This document shows positions 1 through 8,217 of a stretch of 40,265 bases of DNA, one piece after another. Numbering within the stretch: the stretch's first letter is position 1; every line of letters starts with the position of its first letter. Both the position numbers and the translations under genes were made by a program. Below the pieces are notes generated by a model, which was given only the letters and a program-made list of their open reading frames with translations, was not told where the DNA came from and did not search any database. Source of the DNA: an uncultured Collinsella sp. (GTDB lineage Bacteria; Actinomycetota; Coriobacteriia; Coriobacteriales; Coriobacteriaceae); NCBI GenBank assembly GCA_900541045.1, contig UQID01000024.1, forward strand, positions 1 through 40,265, in the 5' to 3' direction.

Positions 1-47
1 GAGATTAGCGAGTGTCTCGTGGGCTCGGAGATGTGTATAAGAGACAG
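1..47 (-). other. Nextera sequencing adapter (contamination)
   Basis: These bases are the reverse complement of the Illumina Nextera transposase/read-2 adapter. The 19-bp mosaic end occupies about 29-47, the GTCTCGTGGGCTCGG part precedes it, then an 8-base index (TAGCGAGT as read here, ACTCGCTA on the other strand) and the beginning of the P7 region. It is not biological. An open frame starting at 19 translates the adapter as MGSEMCIRDS, a known artefact peptide, and should not be annotated. Confidence 0.97.
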
Positions 48-72
48 CTTGGGGACAGTCCTTGTCAAGTCA

Positions 73-104
73 TTGGTGCAAGGGGGACGGATTGCTTTGG
101 GTAG
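73..104. repeat. Degenerate GGGGAC-type repeat copy
   Basis: TTGGTGCAAGGGGGAC at 73-88 is nearly identical to the left half of the hairpin repeat after the next gene (1773-1805). The right arm is degenerate, so no good stem forms. A second GGGGACAG core lies at 53-60. It may mark the 3' end of a gene lost beyond the contig edge. Nothing else is evident between 48 and 203. Confidence 0.4.
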
Positions 105-203
105 TCATTGCGCACATGGCTCGCATGATAGCCGTCTCTTTTATGTTTCCTTTAGCCGTTGCTGCTTAGGATGGGGGTTAGTCGGGAGGAAGGGAGTGTC
201 TAT

Positions 204-1772
204 ATGGACGACGCGAGCGAGCGTGCAATCGAAGAGGACATGCTCGATCAGTTCAATTACTTTGACGATGAGGATGAGGAGCTGATCGATCGTCGCGAGC
301 CGGCGCCGCTTGACTCATTTGATCTGGTCGATGAAGAGCCCGACGAGGACGAGGGCGAATCAACGGAGCCCCCACAGCCCTCGCGCCTTGACTCGCTGCT
401 TTCGAGAGCCCCCATGCACCACGGTGTCCGTACCGGCGCGCTTCATATGAAAACTGACTGGCGCCAGATCGTGACGGCAGGCGATGAGCTTGCCGTCGAT
501 GCGCCGCTCACCGATAAATCATCCATCATCTGCCGCACCGGCATGCTTATGCTGGCAAGCGGAACAGGTGCCTGGCGCGTGCGCGATACCATGAATCGTG
601 TTGCCGCTGTGCTCGGCGTCACGATTCACGTCGACCTGAGTCTCCTGTCGTTTGAGTGCACCTGCATCGAAGATGGCCACTGCTTTAACGAGGTCGTCAG
701 CCTACCCACGACGGGAGTTAATACTCATCGCATTTGGATGATGGAGAGCTTCTTAAAGGAAATCGAGATTTACGGGCGCCGGTTTACCGTGCACGAGTAC
801 CACGAGATGCTCAAGACCGTTGAGAGCTCAAAGCCCGATTACGCTCCCTGGCAACAGGGCCTTGCGGCAGCCTGTGCTTGCGGCGCCTTCGTCTTTTTGC
901 TCGGCGGCGGCCCTATCGAGATGGCCTGCGCATTCGTAGGCGCTGGTGTCGGCAACTTTGCTCGCTCCCATATTCTCAAGCAGGGTCTTGGCCAGTTTAG
1001 CGCGCTGACGACTGGCGTTGCGCTCGCTTGCGTTTCGTATCTGCTGGCATTGCTCGGCCTTGGCCAGGTCATCCCTGGGGCAATGTCGCACCAAGAAGGC
1101 TATATCGGCGCCATGCTCTTTGTGATTCCCGGCTTTCCCCTCATTACGGCAGGCCTCGACATCGCTAAGCTCGATATGCGAAGCGGTATCGAGCGTCTTT
1201 CGTATGCTGTATCGATTATTGTGATGGCGACCCTCGTAGGTTGGATGGTTGCCGAATGTGTGGGACTGGCGCCGGATGACTTCGCCCCGCTCGGCCTCTC
1301 ACCGTTGGCTCTTACGCTCTTGCGCATACTGATGAGCTTTATCGGTGTATTTGGCTTCTCGGTTATGTTCAACAGCCCGGTAAAGATGGCAGCGGCGGCA
1401 GGGCTCATCGGCGCTGTGTCCAATACCTTGCGCCTTACGCTCGTCGATGCGCCGACGATATTTCCTTTCCTGGGCCTGGGCACAGGTATGCCTCCCGAGG
1501 CAGCAGCGTTTATCGGCGCACTGGTATCGGGGTTGCTCGCGAGCTTAGCCGAAATCAAGCTCACCTACCCGCGTATCGCCCTCACGGTGCCATCGATTGT
1601 CATTATGGTGCCGGGCTTGTATCTGTATCGCTCGATGTATTACATGTGCACCTTCGATACGGTCAATATGCTCGGCTGGTTTGTGCGTGCAGTACTCATC
1701 GTGGCGTTTTTGCCCGTTGGTCTGGGTGTGGCGCGTACGCTCACCGACCCTCGCTGGCGCCACACCAGCTAA
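204..1772 (+). CDS. ThrE-family threonine/serine exporter
   Basis: A 522-residue membrane protein. After an acidic hydrophilic N-terminus (about 85 residues rich in D and E) comes the ThrE domain of PF06738 type (HHGVRTGALHMK, about residues 77-250). The C-terminal half is strongly hydrophobic, about ten membrane segments in all, and includes the second ThrE module (PF12821 type). The family exports threonine and serine by proton antiport, or small carboxylates in some members, so the exact substrate is not settled. Start: ATG 204 has AGGGAG seven bases upstream. ATGs at 159 and 174 are in frame but lack a comparable ribosome site. It is followed immediately by a hairpin repeat, and the next gene is 300 bp away, so it is probably monocistronic. 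Confidence 0.82.
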   Translation: MDDASERAIEEDMLDQFNYFDDEDEELIDRREPAPLDSFDLVDEEPDEDEGESTEPPQPSRLDSLLSRAPMHHGVRTGALHMKTDWRQIVTAGDELAVDAPLTDKSSIICRTGMLMLASGTGAWRVRDTMNRVAAVLGVTIHVDLSLLSFECTCIEDGHCFNEVVSLPTTGVNTHRIWMMESFLKEIEIYGRRFTVHEYHEMLKTVESSKPDYAPWQQGLAAACACGAFVFLLGGGPIEMACAFVGAGVGNFARSHILKQGLGQFSALTTGVALACVSYLLALLGLGQVIPGAMSHQEGYIGAMLFVIPGFPLITAGLDIAKLDMRSGIERLSYAVSIIVMATLVGWMVAECVGLAPDDFAPLGLSPLALTLLRILMSFIGVFGFSVMFNSPVKMAAAAGLIGAVSNTLRLTLVDAPTIFPFLGLGTGMPPEAAAFIGALVSGLLASLAEIKLTYPRIALTVPSIVIMVPGLYLYRSMYYMCTFDTVNMLGWFVRAVLIVAFLPVGLGVARTLTDPRWRHTS

Positions 1773-1805
1773 TTGGTACAAGGGGGACAGGTTACTTTGC
1801 ACCAA
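1773..1805. repeat. GGGGACAG-core hairpin repeat, copy 1
   Basis: It starts at the base after the TAA stop of the ThrE-type gene. The arms TTGGTACAA (1773-1781) and TTGCACCAA (1797-1805) pair with one G-U and flank a GGGGGACAGG core. It belongs to the same family as the hairpins at 31823, 34535 and 37558, each of which also sits against a stop codon. It may serve as a 3'-end stabiliser or terminator. Confidence 0.55.
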
Positions 1806-1808
1806 ATG

Positions 1809-1875
1809 AGTTGCGGTGAAATAGGGACTGAATTGCTGCTTAAAGGGTCAAAACAGTCCGTATTCCACCGCAACT
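1809..1875. repeat. 22-nt imperfect inverted repeat
   Basis: The arms 1809-1830 (starting AGTTGCGGTG) and 1854-1875 (ending CACCGCAACT) are complementary at 20 of 22 positions around a 23-nt spacer. No open frame uses it. It looks like a REP- or MITE-like palindromic unit rather than a terminator, since no T-run follows. Together with the hairpin at 1773 and the promoter region from 1927 it accounts for most of the 300-bp gap between the two genes. Confidence 0.6.
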
Positions 1876-1926
1876 TATGGGGTCGGGGGATTATCGGTGC
1901 CCTGCATCTTCATAAACTCAACGCTT

Positions 1927-1970
1927 ACGAAGCGCATGCGTTTCGTGCTAGGCTGGTTCCACCACATAAG
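1927..1970 (+). promoter_or_regulatory. Palindromic operator and putative promoter
   Basis: Positions 1927-1946 form a 20-bp palindrome with half-site ACGAA.CGCA and a single mismatched pair. Its right end, TTTCGT at 1941, could act as a -35 element, with CATAAG at 1965-1970 (18-bp spacer) as -10. The arrangement suggests a regulator, as yet unidentified, controlling the DUF2798 gene. The promoter boxes are weak, so this is an inference. Confidence 0.4.
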
Positions 1971-1990
1971 TAGTCGCAGACGCGCGTACC

Positions 1991-2041
1991 ACGGGCGGGC
2001 GAGATGAAGTCCCAACAGCTCCATCTCGCCCGCCCGTTTTT
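1991..2041 (+). terminator. Leader terminator/attenuator hairpin
   Basis: A perfect 16-bp stem (ACGGGCGGGCGAGATG at 1991-2006 with 2022-2037) and a 15-nt loop are followed by five T residues. It ends 32 bases before the DUF2798 start codon. It could terminate transcripts from upstream or act as an attenuator in the leader made from the promoter proposed at 1941-1970. Confidence 0.75.
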
Positions 2042-2073
2042 GTTGTGCGCCGCGGCGCAACACAGAAAGGACC

Positions 2074-2631
2074 ATGCCCTTTATGCCTATCAACAAACGA
2101 GAGAGCCTGCTGTTCACCTTTATCATGTGCTTTTGCATGGTGCTCTGGATGAGCATCTACAACGTTGCCCTGCAGCACGGGGCCATCAACGGCGAGGTCG
2201 TTGCCGCTGCGTGGCTCGGCTTCCCCGTTGCCTATATCTTTGCCGTGTGCTGCGACCGGTTCGTCGCCAGCCCGCTTGCCAAGGGTTTCGCCTTTAAGTA
2301 CTTGGTCACTCCGGGCAAGAGCTCGCCGCTCGCCATGACGCTCGCCGTCAGCTCCTGCATGGTCGTTCCCATGGTCATCATCATGTCGCTCTACGGCGCG
2401 TGCGAAGGCCTGTTCCATATGCCCGGCGGCCCGCTTGCCAATCTGCAGGCGCTGCCGATGATGTGGCTCGTCAACATTCCGCATAATTTTGTGATGGCGC
2501 TGCCGTGGAACCTTTTGGTAGCCGGTCCGATTTCCCACTTCGTCTTCCGTCGCGCCTTCCCTGTGGGGACGGTTTTCAAGGAGGAGCATGCCGAGCTCTT
2601 GGAGCAGGCTATGGCTCCTGAGTGCGAGTAG
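2074..2631 (+). CDS. DUF2798-type small membrane protein
   Basis: 185 residues, almost entirely hydrophobic, with about four predicted membrane segments (roughly residues 12-32, 43-62, 85-108 and 135-160). It resembles the DUF2798 family of unknown function. The conserved look comes from the repeated pattern of an N-terminal basic turn (INKRES) followed by a membrane helix, then a second similar half. AGAAAGG lies just upstream: spacing is 3 to ATG 2074 and 12 to ATG 2083 (MPINKRES), so either start is possible. It has its own operator-like palindrome and leader hairpin, and stands alone between terminators. Confidence 0.7.
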   Translation: MPFMPINKRESLLFTFIMCFCMVLWMSIYNVALQHGAINGEVVAAAWLGFPVAYIFAVCCDRFVASPLAKGFAFKYLVTPGKSSPLAMTLAVSSCMVVPMVIIMSLYGACEGLFHMPGGPLANLQALPMMWLVNIPHNFVMALPWNLLVAGPISHFVFRRAFPVGTVFKEEHAELLEQAMAPECE

Positions 2632-2797
2632 CTCGCTTAGGGATCTGCTGAGCGCGGGCGACTTGCTTGGTTGGAGCCCTAAGCGTGGATAGCTCTCTCG
2701 GCGACATCGCGGGCGTGAGCGGTGCGCGTGACCGGAGGGCCCGTGCTGCTCCGTTGCCCGACGTGCTAGCGCGCAGAACAATCTGTTGGTGCATTCG

Positions 2798-2830
2798 GCG
2801 GCTGCTGAAGCGTTTCGGCAGCCGCTTTTT
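2798..2830 (+). terminator. Intrinsic terminator
   Basis: GCGGCTGC (2798-2805) pairs with GCAGCCGC (2818-2825), extendable inward by further pairs, and is followed by T5. It separates the DUF2798 gene and its 165-nt untranslated tail, in which I see no gene, from the next promoter. Confidence 0.8.
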
Positions 2831-2842
2831 ATACGGAGTTTA

Positions 2843-2863
2843 AATACAACAGTCTGTTGTATT
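2843..2863. promoter_or_regulatory. 21-bp palindromic operator (TetR-type)
   Basis: Half-site AATACAACAG (2843-2852) and its exact reverse complement at 2854-2863 flank a central T: a perfect 21-bp dyad 50 bp upstream of the giant dehydratase-like gene. Such dyads are typical TetR-family operators, and the operon it heads ends in a TetR-type gene. Autoregulation is therefore the simplest reading (inference). The -10 is uncertain; TATATC at 2875 is a candidate. Confidence 0.7.
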
Positions 2864-2912
2864 ACGTAGAGTGGTATATCTCTAGCAGGAAAAATGCGAG
2901 AGACGGAGCATT

Positions 2913-5900
2913 ATGGCGTTGCTAGTAGGACTGGACGTAGGGTCGACGACGACCAAAGTTTACGCGATGCACGAGGATATGACCGAGGCGTGGTGGGGAT
3001 ATCGCCGCCACGGGGCGTGTCAGACAGCGAGCGTGCGCGCCATGCTCGGCGAGCTCGCCGAGCGCTTTCCCCATGAGTCGCTGCGCGTTGCGGTGACCGG
3101 CTCGGGTGCGCGCGATATCGCGACCGCGCTGGGCGCCTCGTACGTTCAGGAGGTGGTCGCCAACGCGCTCGCGATCAGCAGGTTCTATCCGCAGACGCGC
3201 TGCGCCATCGAGCTGGGCGGCCAAGACGCCAAGATGATCTTCTTCCGCACCAACGATAAGGGAGACATCGAGGTTGCCGACATGCGCATGAACGGCTCGT
3301 GCGCAGGCGGTACCGGTGCATTTATCGACGAGATGGCAAAGCTCATGGGGGTCGGCACCGAATCGGGCGAGTTCGAGCAGCTCGCAAGCCGAGGAACGAC
3401 CGTCCACGAGGTCTCGGGCCGCTGCGGCGTGTACGCAAAGACCGATATCCAGCCGCTGCTCAACGAGGGCATTCCTACCACCGACCTGGCGCTTTCGGCG
3501 CTTCACGCGGTCGCCCGCCAAACGATCGGCGGTCTGGCCCAGGGTATCGACATCGAGCCGCCGGTAATCTTCGAGGGCGGTACGCTCGCCTACAACCCCA
3601 CGCTGGTCCGCGTGTTCCGGGAGCAACTGAATCTATCGGACGATCAGGTTATCGTCCCGCGCGATCCGCAGATCATGGTCGCGCGCGGTGCCGCCCTGTC
3701 GCTGACCGACATGTTCGCATCGTCCCAACCGATCGACCTTCCCGACGCTTTTGTCCGGCTGGATAAGCTCGAGACGGTCGCGCCCGCAAGCGGGGAGGGA
3801 CGTCTTGCCCAGCCCTTTTTTGCCACACCTGCCGAGCAGGCGGATTTTACGGCACGCCATGGCAAAGAGACGCCGGCAAAGGGTCCGGATGCGTATGCGC
3901 CCGGAGAGACGGTGCGTGTGGCGCTCGGTATCGATTCGGGGAGCACGACGACCAAGTTCGCCCTGGTCGATGAGGCGGGTGAGCTTGTCGATTCGTTCTA
4001 CGCGTCTAATAACGGCAGACCGCTCGACGTCGCCCAACAGGGTCTTGTCAGCTTGAAGAACCGCTGGGAGACAGCGGGAGTCACGCTTGCGATCGATGCC
4101 GTGGGCACCACGGGATACGGCGAGGAGCTTTTCGCGCGCGCGTTCCACGCCGACTACCATACGGTCGAGACGGTCGCGCACGCCCGCGCCGCGTGCACAT
4201 GCGTTCCCGATGCGACCTTCGTGCTCGACATCGGCGGACAGGATATGAAGGCCATCTGGCTCAACCACGGCGTGCTGACCGATATCGTCGTCAACGAGGC
4301 GTGCTCTGCGGGCTGCGGCTCGTTCCTCGAGGGTTTTGCCAAAAACCTCGGAATAGCCGTTGAGGATATCGCGACCGAGGCATTTTCGTCCAAAGCCCCC
4401 GCCGTTCTCGGCAGCCGCTGCACGGTGTTCATGAACAGCAGCGTCGTTTCCGAGCAGCGGCGCGGTAAGGGTCCGGGCGACATCATGGCCGGTCTCTGCC
4501 GTTCGATTATCGAGAACGTGTTCACCAAGGTCATTCGCGTTTCAAATCTCAACCGTCTGGGCGACAAAGTCGTCGTCCAGGGCGGCACGTTCCGAAACGA
4601 CGCGGTGCTGCGCGCATTCGAGCAGTATCTGGGCAAACCCGTCACGCGTGCGCCCCACCCGGGGCTGATGGGCGCTATCGGTATCGCCCTGCTCGCGCGC
4701 GAGGAATGCCGCAAGGGCGACGCCGGCACGTCGTTTATCGGGCTCGATGCCGTGGAGCGCTTCGAGCATCGCGAGTTCGGCGGCGTTACCTGCCGTCGGT
4801 GCAACAACCGCTGCCAGCGCGCGGTCGTGGCATTTGGCGACGGCTCGCTTTACGTCACGGGCAATCGCTGCCCGCGCGGCGGCGCCATCTCATGGGATGA
4901 GCTCGTGCGCGAGGTTCCCGCGGCGGAGGAGCTGCGTCCGCAGGGTACTTGCGAGGCACAGGCACCCGGCACGGGGCGCGACCGGACCGCGGCTGCCCCC
5001 AATCTCTTTGTCGACCGCGAGAAGCTGCTGTTCGAGTCGTACCCCACGGTTCCCGTCTGCGGGGGGCGCGATGTCACGATCGGCATTCCCCGTGTGCTCG
5101 AGTTCTGGGACACCATGCCGTTCTGGTCGACGTTCTTCAGCACGCTCGGCTTTAAGGTGCGCGTCTCGGGACGCAGCACCAAGGCGATGTACGAGCGCGG
5201 TCTGGCGCACGTCACATCCGACACCGTGTGCTTCCCGGCCAAGCTCGTCCACGGGCACATCCGCAATCTCGTCGACGCCGGCGTCGACCGCATCTTCATG
5301 CCCATCATCACGACGGTGCCCACCGAAAACACCGCCTCTACCAGCGAGTGGATGTGCGCCGTCGTAAAGGGATACCCCTACGTGATGCGCAATTCCGATA
5401 ACCCGGAGGAGCGTTTCGGCGTTCCGTTCGATACGCCGCTGTTCCACTGGTACGACGAGGGCGACCGAAACCGCCAGCTCAAGGCGTGGTGCAAGGAGAC
5501 CTTCGATATCGATGCCGACCTGGTTGCCAAGGCGACCGAGCAGGCGGACCGCGCGCAGCAGACGTTTGAGAACCAGCTGCAGCTGCGCGGCAGGCAGGTG
5601 CTCGAGAACGTGCGCGAGGACGGCGGCTACGCGGTGGTGATCGCTTCGCGCCCGTACCACAACGACCCGCTGGTCAACCACGGGCTGCCCAAGCTCTTCT
5701 CTGAGCGCGGCATCCCCGTGCTGACGCCCGATGCGGTGCCGGGGGTCTACAACGTCGATCTTTCCAACAGCCGCATCGACATCGTGAACAACTACCATGC
5801 GCGCATGCTGTCGTGCGCGGTCATCGTCGCATCGACGCCCGAGCTCGAGCTCGTGCAGATGGGCAGCTTCGGCTGCGGCCACGATGCGTATCTCACCGAC

Positions 5901-7352
5901 GAGATCGCGCGCATGATGGGCGAGATGGGCTCCAAGGTTCCGATGATGATCAAGCTCGATGAGAGCGACGTCGCCGGTCCCATGGGCATTCGCGTGCGTT
6001 CGTTTATCGAGTCGGTCAACCGTCGTCGCGCGGAGGAGCGTGCCGAGGGCGCCCGGGTGCACGCGGTCCATCCGCTCGACGACCCGTATAAGGTCAAGTA
6101 CACCAAGCGCGACCGGCACGACAAGATCGCGCTGGTCCCCAACACCTCCCATGCGTTCTGCAGGCTCATGACCGCGGCGATGCGCAATCAGGGCGTGCGC
6201 GCCGAGGCCCTTGATATCGGGCGCGAGGATGCCATCCGCCTGGGCAAACGCTATGTGCACAACGACATCTGCTTCCCCGCGCAAATCGTGATCGGCGAGG
6301 CGCTCGCGGCACTCGAGAGCGGTAAGTACGACCCGCACGACGTCGCCGTGGTGACTGGCAAGTATATCGGCGACTGCCGCCTGACGCACTACATGCCCCT
6401 GCTGCGCCGCGCGCTCGACGACGCGGGATACGACTATGTCCCGGTGCTCACCAACGACGACGTCGATGCCCACAATGCGCATCCGGGCTTCAAGCTCGGC
6501 CTTGGCCCGAGCATCCAGATCGCCTACGGTCTTCCCATGATCGATGCCCTCGAGGCCATGCTTAGGCGCATCCGTCCCTACGAGCTCGAGAAGGGCGCGG
6601 CGGACGCTGCGTTCGACCGCGCGCTCGATGAGGTTATCGAGGGCATGGAGCGCTCCGGGCTGAGAGGCCAGGCGACGGGCTTCAAACGCGCGCTTGCGAT
6701 CATGGACGCCGTTCCGTACGACCGCTCGAACCCGCATCCGACCGTTCTCATCGTGGGCGAGTACCTGCTCAATTTCCATCTCGGCGCCAACCACGAGATC
6801 GAGCGCTACCTCGAGGACAACGGGCTCGAGGTCATCGAGGCGCGCATGACCGACGTGATCCGCAAGACCTATTTCTACAAGCATGCGCAGTCGCGCGAGT
6901 TCCACGTCGACCTGTCGCTGCCCGAAAAGGCCTGGTACGCCACGGCGGACAACCTGTTCGAGCTCGCGCACGACCGTTGCGACCGCCTGGGCGCGGCGAG
7001 CCCGCTCTACGAGCCGCCGACGCGCATGCCCGAGCTCGTGCGCGCGAGCGATAAGATCCTGCACCATACGTTCGATGCGGGCGAGGGCGTGCTGATTCCG
7101 GCGGAGATCCTCGAGCACGCCAAGCGCGGCTGCCGCAACTTCGTGATCCTGCAGCCGTTCGGGTGTCTGCCCAACCATGTCGTGGGGCGCGGGCTCATCC
7201 ATGCGCTCAAGGAGCAGTATCCCACGGCGCAGTTCCTGCCGCTCGACTACGATCCCGACGTGAGCTTCGCCAACGTGGAGAACCGTCTTCAGATGCTCAT
7301 CATGAACGCCAAGGCGCAGGGGTGCGGTGAGGCGCATGGCGAGACCGCGTAA
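2913..7352 (+). CDS. Giant 2-hydroxyacyl-CoA dehydratase/activase fusion (PlsA/PlsR-like)
   Basis: A 1479-residue cytoplasmic protein. The N-terminus holds two BadF/BcrA-type ASKHA ATPase domains: domain 1 has GLDVGSTTTK (6-15) and cluster-type cysteines C130 (SCAGGTG) and C171 (SGRCG); domain 2 has GIDSGSTTTK near 340, CSAGCG near 464 and a later LGSRC. Next come a short Cys cluster (CRRCNNRC, then NRC), a DUF2229-type domain (IPRVLEFWDTMPFW) and HgdB-like segments with DTVCFPAK and NDICFPAQ cysteines. In this family the activase domains use ATP to push low-potential electrons into the dehydratase/reductase part. Very similar large fusions are implicated in anaerobic plasmalogen formation (PlsA/PlsR of Clostridium perfringens); that role here is an inference from architecture. 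The start at ATG 2913 has ACGGAG upstream. A TetR gene overlaps its end by 17 bp. Confidence 0.85.
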   Translation: MALLVGLDVGSTTTKVYAMHEDMTEAWWGYRRHGACQTASVRAMLGELAERFPHESLRVAVTGSGARDIATALGASYVQEVVANALAISRFYPQTRCAIELGGQDAKMIFFRTNDKGDIEVADMRMNGSCAGGTGAFIDEMAKLMGVGTESGEFEQLASRGTTVHEVSGRCGVYAKTDIQPLLNEGIPTTDLALSALHAVARQTIGGLAQGIDIEPPVIFEGGTLAYNPTLVRVFREQLNLSDDQVIVPRDPQIMVARGAALSLTDMFASSQPIDLPDAFVRLDKLETVAPASGEGRLAQPFFATPAEQADFTARHGKETPAKGPDAYAPGETVRVALGIDSGSTTTKFALVDEAGELVDSFYASNNGRPLDVAQQGLVSLKNRWETAGVTLAIDAVGTTGYGEELFARAFHADYHTVETVAHARAACTCVPDATFVLDIGGQDMKAIWLNHGVLTDIVVNEACSAGCGSFLEGFAKNLGIAVEDIATEAFSSKAPAVLGSRCTVFMNSSVVSEQRRGKGPGDIMAGLCRSIIENVFTKVIRVSNLNRLGDKVVVQGGTFRNDAVLRAFEQYLGKPVTRAPHPGLMGAIGIALLAREECRKGDAGTSFIGLDAVERFEHREFGGVTCRRCNNRCQRAVVAFGDGSLYVTGNRCPRGGAISWDELVREVPAAEELRPQGTCEAQAPGTGRDRTAAAPNLFVDREKLLFESYPTVPVCGGRDVTIGIPRVLEFWDTMPFWSTFFSTLGFKVRVSGRSTKAMYERGLAHVTSDTVCFPAKLVHGHIRNLVDAGVDRIFMPIITTVPTENTASTSEWMCAVVKGYPYVMRNSDNPEERFGVPFDTPLFHWYDEGDRNRQLKAWCKETFDIDADLVAKATEQADRAQQTFENQLQLRGRQVLENVREDGGYAVVIASRPYHNDPLVNHGLPKLFSERGIPVLTPDAVPGVYNVDLSNSRIDIVNNYHARMLSCAVIVASTPELELVQMGSFGCGHDAYLTDEIARMMGEMGSKVPMMIKLDESDVAGPMGIRVRSFIESVNRRRAEERAEGARVHAVHPLDDPYKVKYTKRDRHDKIALVPNTSHAFCRLMTAAMRNQGVRAEALDIGREDAIRLGKRYVHNDICFPAQIVIGEALAALESGKYDPHDVAVVTGKYIGDCRLTHYMPLLRRALDDAGYDYVPVLTNDDVDAHNAHPGFKLGLGPSIQIAYGLPMIDALEAMLRRIRPYELEKGAADAAFDRALDEVIEGMERSGLRGQATGFKRALAIMDAVPYDRSNPHPTVLIVGEYLLNFHLGANHEIERYLEDNGLEVIEARMTDVIRKTYFYKHAQSREFHVDLSLPEKAWYATADNLFELAHDRCDRLGAASPLYEPPTRMPELVRASDKILHHTFDAGEGVLIPAEILEHAKRGCRNFVILQPFGCLPNHVVGRGLIHALKEQYPTAQFLPLDYDPDVSFANVENRLQMLIMNAKAQGCGEAHGETA

Positions 7353-8025
7353 GGACGCCGATGCGCCCGATGCACGCACCCGTATCATCGAGGCGTTTTG
7401 GGAGCTCATCGAGAACAACAGCATCTTCGAGCTGTCGGTTGGCGAGGTGACCCGCGCCGCCCGGTGCAATCGCGGAACGTTTTACTACTATTTTCACGAT
7501 TTCGATGAACTCGTCGCCATCGCCATAGCCCAACTGCTACAGGATAACGAGCTCATCACCGATGCCCTCTGGCATTTTTCGAGCGAGGGCGACCTTTCGG
7601 CGTTCGACCGGCGCGACGTCCGCTGCCTGCTGCGGCGCATCGTCATCACCATGAGGGCGGGTGCCGCCGAGCAGGTCGTGCAGGGCATCCATACGATCAT
7701 CATCGACCGCGTGAGAGAGATCGTCCACCCCGACGGAGAAGAGCTCAAGGCGGATTCGAGCTTTGCGGTGGGCTTTCTGGTCTCGGGCATCATGGACTTT
7801 GTGATGGCGGTCGGCTTTGCCCGGGAGGGCGGCGAGGAGATAGACCTCGAGCAGCTGGGGGACAGCGCGTGCGCGTACCTGAGGGCGGTCGCCATGCAGA
7901 CGGTGGAAACGGTCGCGCAAGTCGAGGGCGTCGATACATCCGAGCTGCTCGAACGCGTCTCCAAGGAGGCCGATGCCTATCGCGCATCGCGTGCGACGAG
8001 TCCCGACGTGGTGAAAGACGCCTAG
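7336..8025 (+). CDS. TetR-family transcriptional regulator
   Basis: 229 residues. The N-terminal helix-turn-helix (about residues 15-62) includes the typical CNRGTFYYYFHDFDELV recognition-helix signature. The rest is an all-helical ligand-binding region that I cannot assign to a ligand. ATG 7336 has GGTGAGG just upstream; an in-frame GTG at 7327 would add three residues. It overlaps the preceding gene by 17 bp, so the two are translationally coupled. It probably represses its own operon through the 21-bp dyad at 2843-2863. If the neighbour makes plasmalogens, an acyl or lipid signal is a plausible inducer, but nothing in the sequence shows it. Confidence 0.88.
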   Translation: MARPRKDADAPDARTRIIEAFWELIENNSIFELSVGEVTRAARCNRGTFYYYFHDFDELVAIAIAQLLQDNELITDALWHFSSEGDLSAFDRRDVRCLLRRIVITMRAGAAEQVVQGIHTIIIDRVREIVHPDGEELKADSSFAVGFLVSGIMDFVMAVGFAREGGEEIDLEQLGDSACAYLRAVAMQTVETVAQVEGVDTSELLERVSKEADAYRASRATSPDVVKDA

Positions 8026-8050
8026 GGTTTCTCTTGCGGGGCGCCTGTCG

Positions 8051-8078
8051 CGCATCGCGCGGTGAGTCCCGCGATGCG
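8051..8078. terminator. Stem-loop after TetR gene, no T-run
   Basis: CGCATCGCG (8051-8059) pairs perfectly with CGCGATGCG (8070-8078) 25 bp after the TetR stop. No T-run follows on the plus strand, so it may be an RNA 3'-end structure rather than a true intrinsic terminator. Confidence 0.4.
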
Positions 8079-8159
8079 GTCATAACCTGCATTCATGTGA
8101 GCCGGGTTTATAGATATTCCTCCAGCTGTTAACATAGACAACCTGTGGGTAAAGAGACA

Positions 8160-8186
8160 AAAGCGCCGCCGACGGGCGGGCGTTTT
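8160..8186 (+). terminator. Leader hairpin with T-run before clpC
   Basis: A short GC stem (CGCCGCC with the GGGCGGGCG segment, one bulge) is flanked by A-run and T4, ending 31 bp before the clpC start codon. It could end the upstream transcript or attenuate clpC. No CIRCE or CtsR-type operator is visible between 8026 and 8217. Confidence 0.35.
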
Positions 8187-8217
8187 GATTTCGATGAACT
8201 CATGTAAGGAAACGAGC

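Noticed and set aside
19..285. Open frame of 88 codons starting MGSEMCIRDS
   Set aside because: It begins inside the Nextera adapter and overlaps the real ThrE-type gene in another frame.
4890..7469. 859-codon minus-strand frame opposite the giant dehydratase-like gene
   Set aside because: A shadow frame typical of GC-rich codon bias. The plus strand carries the conserved motifs.
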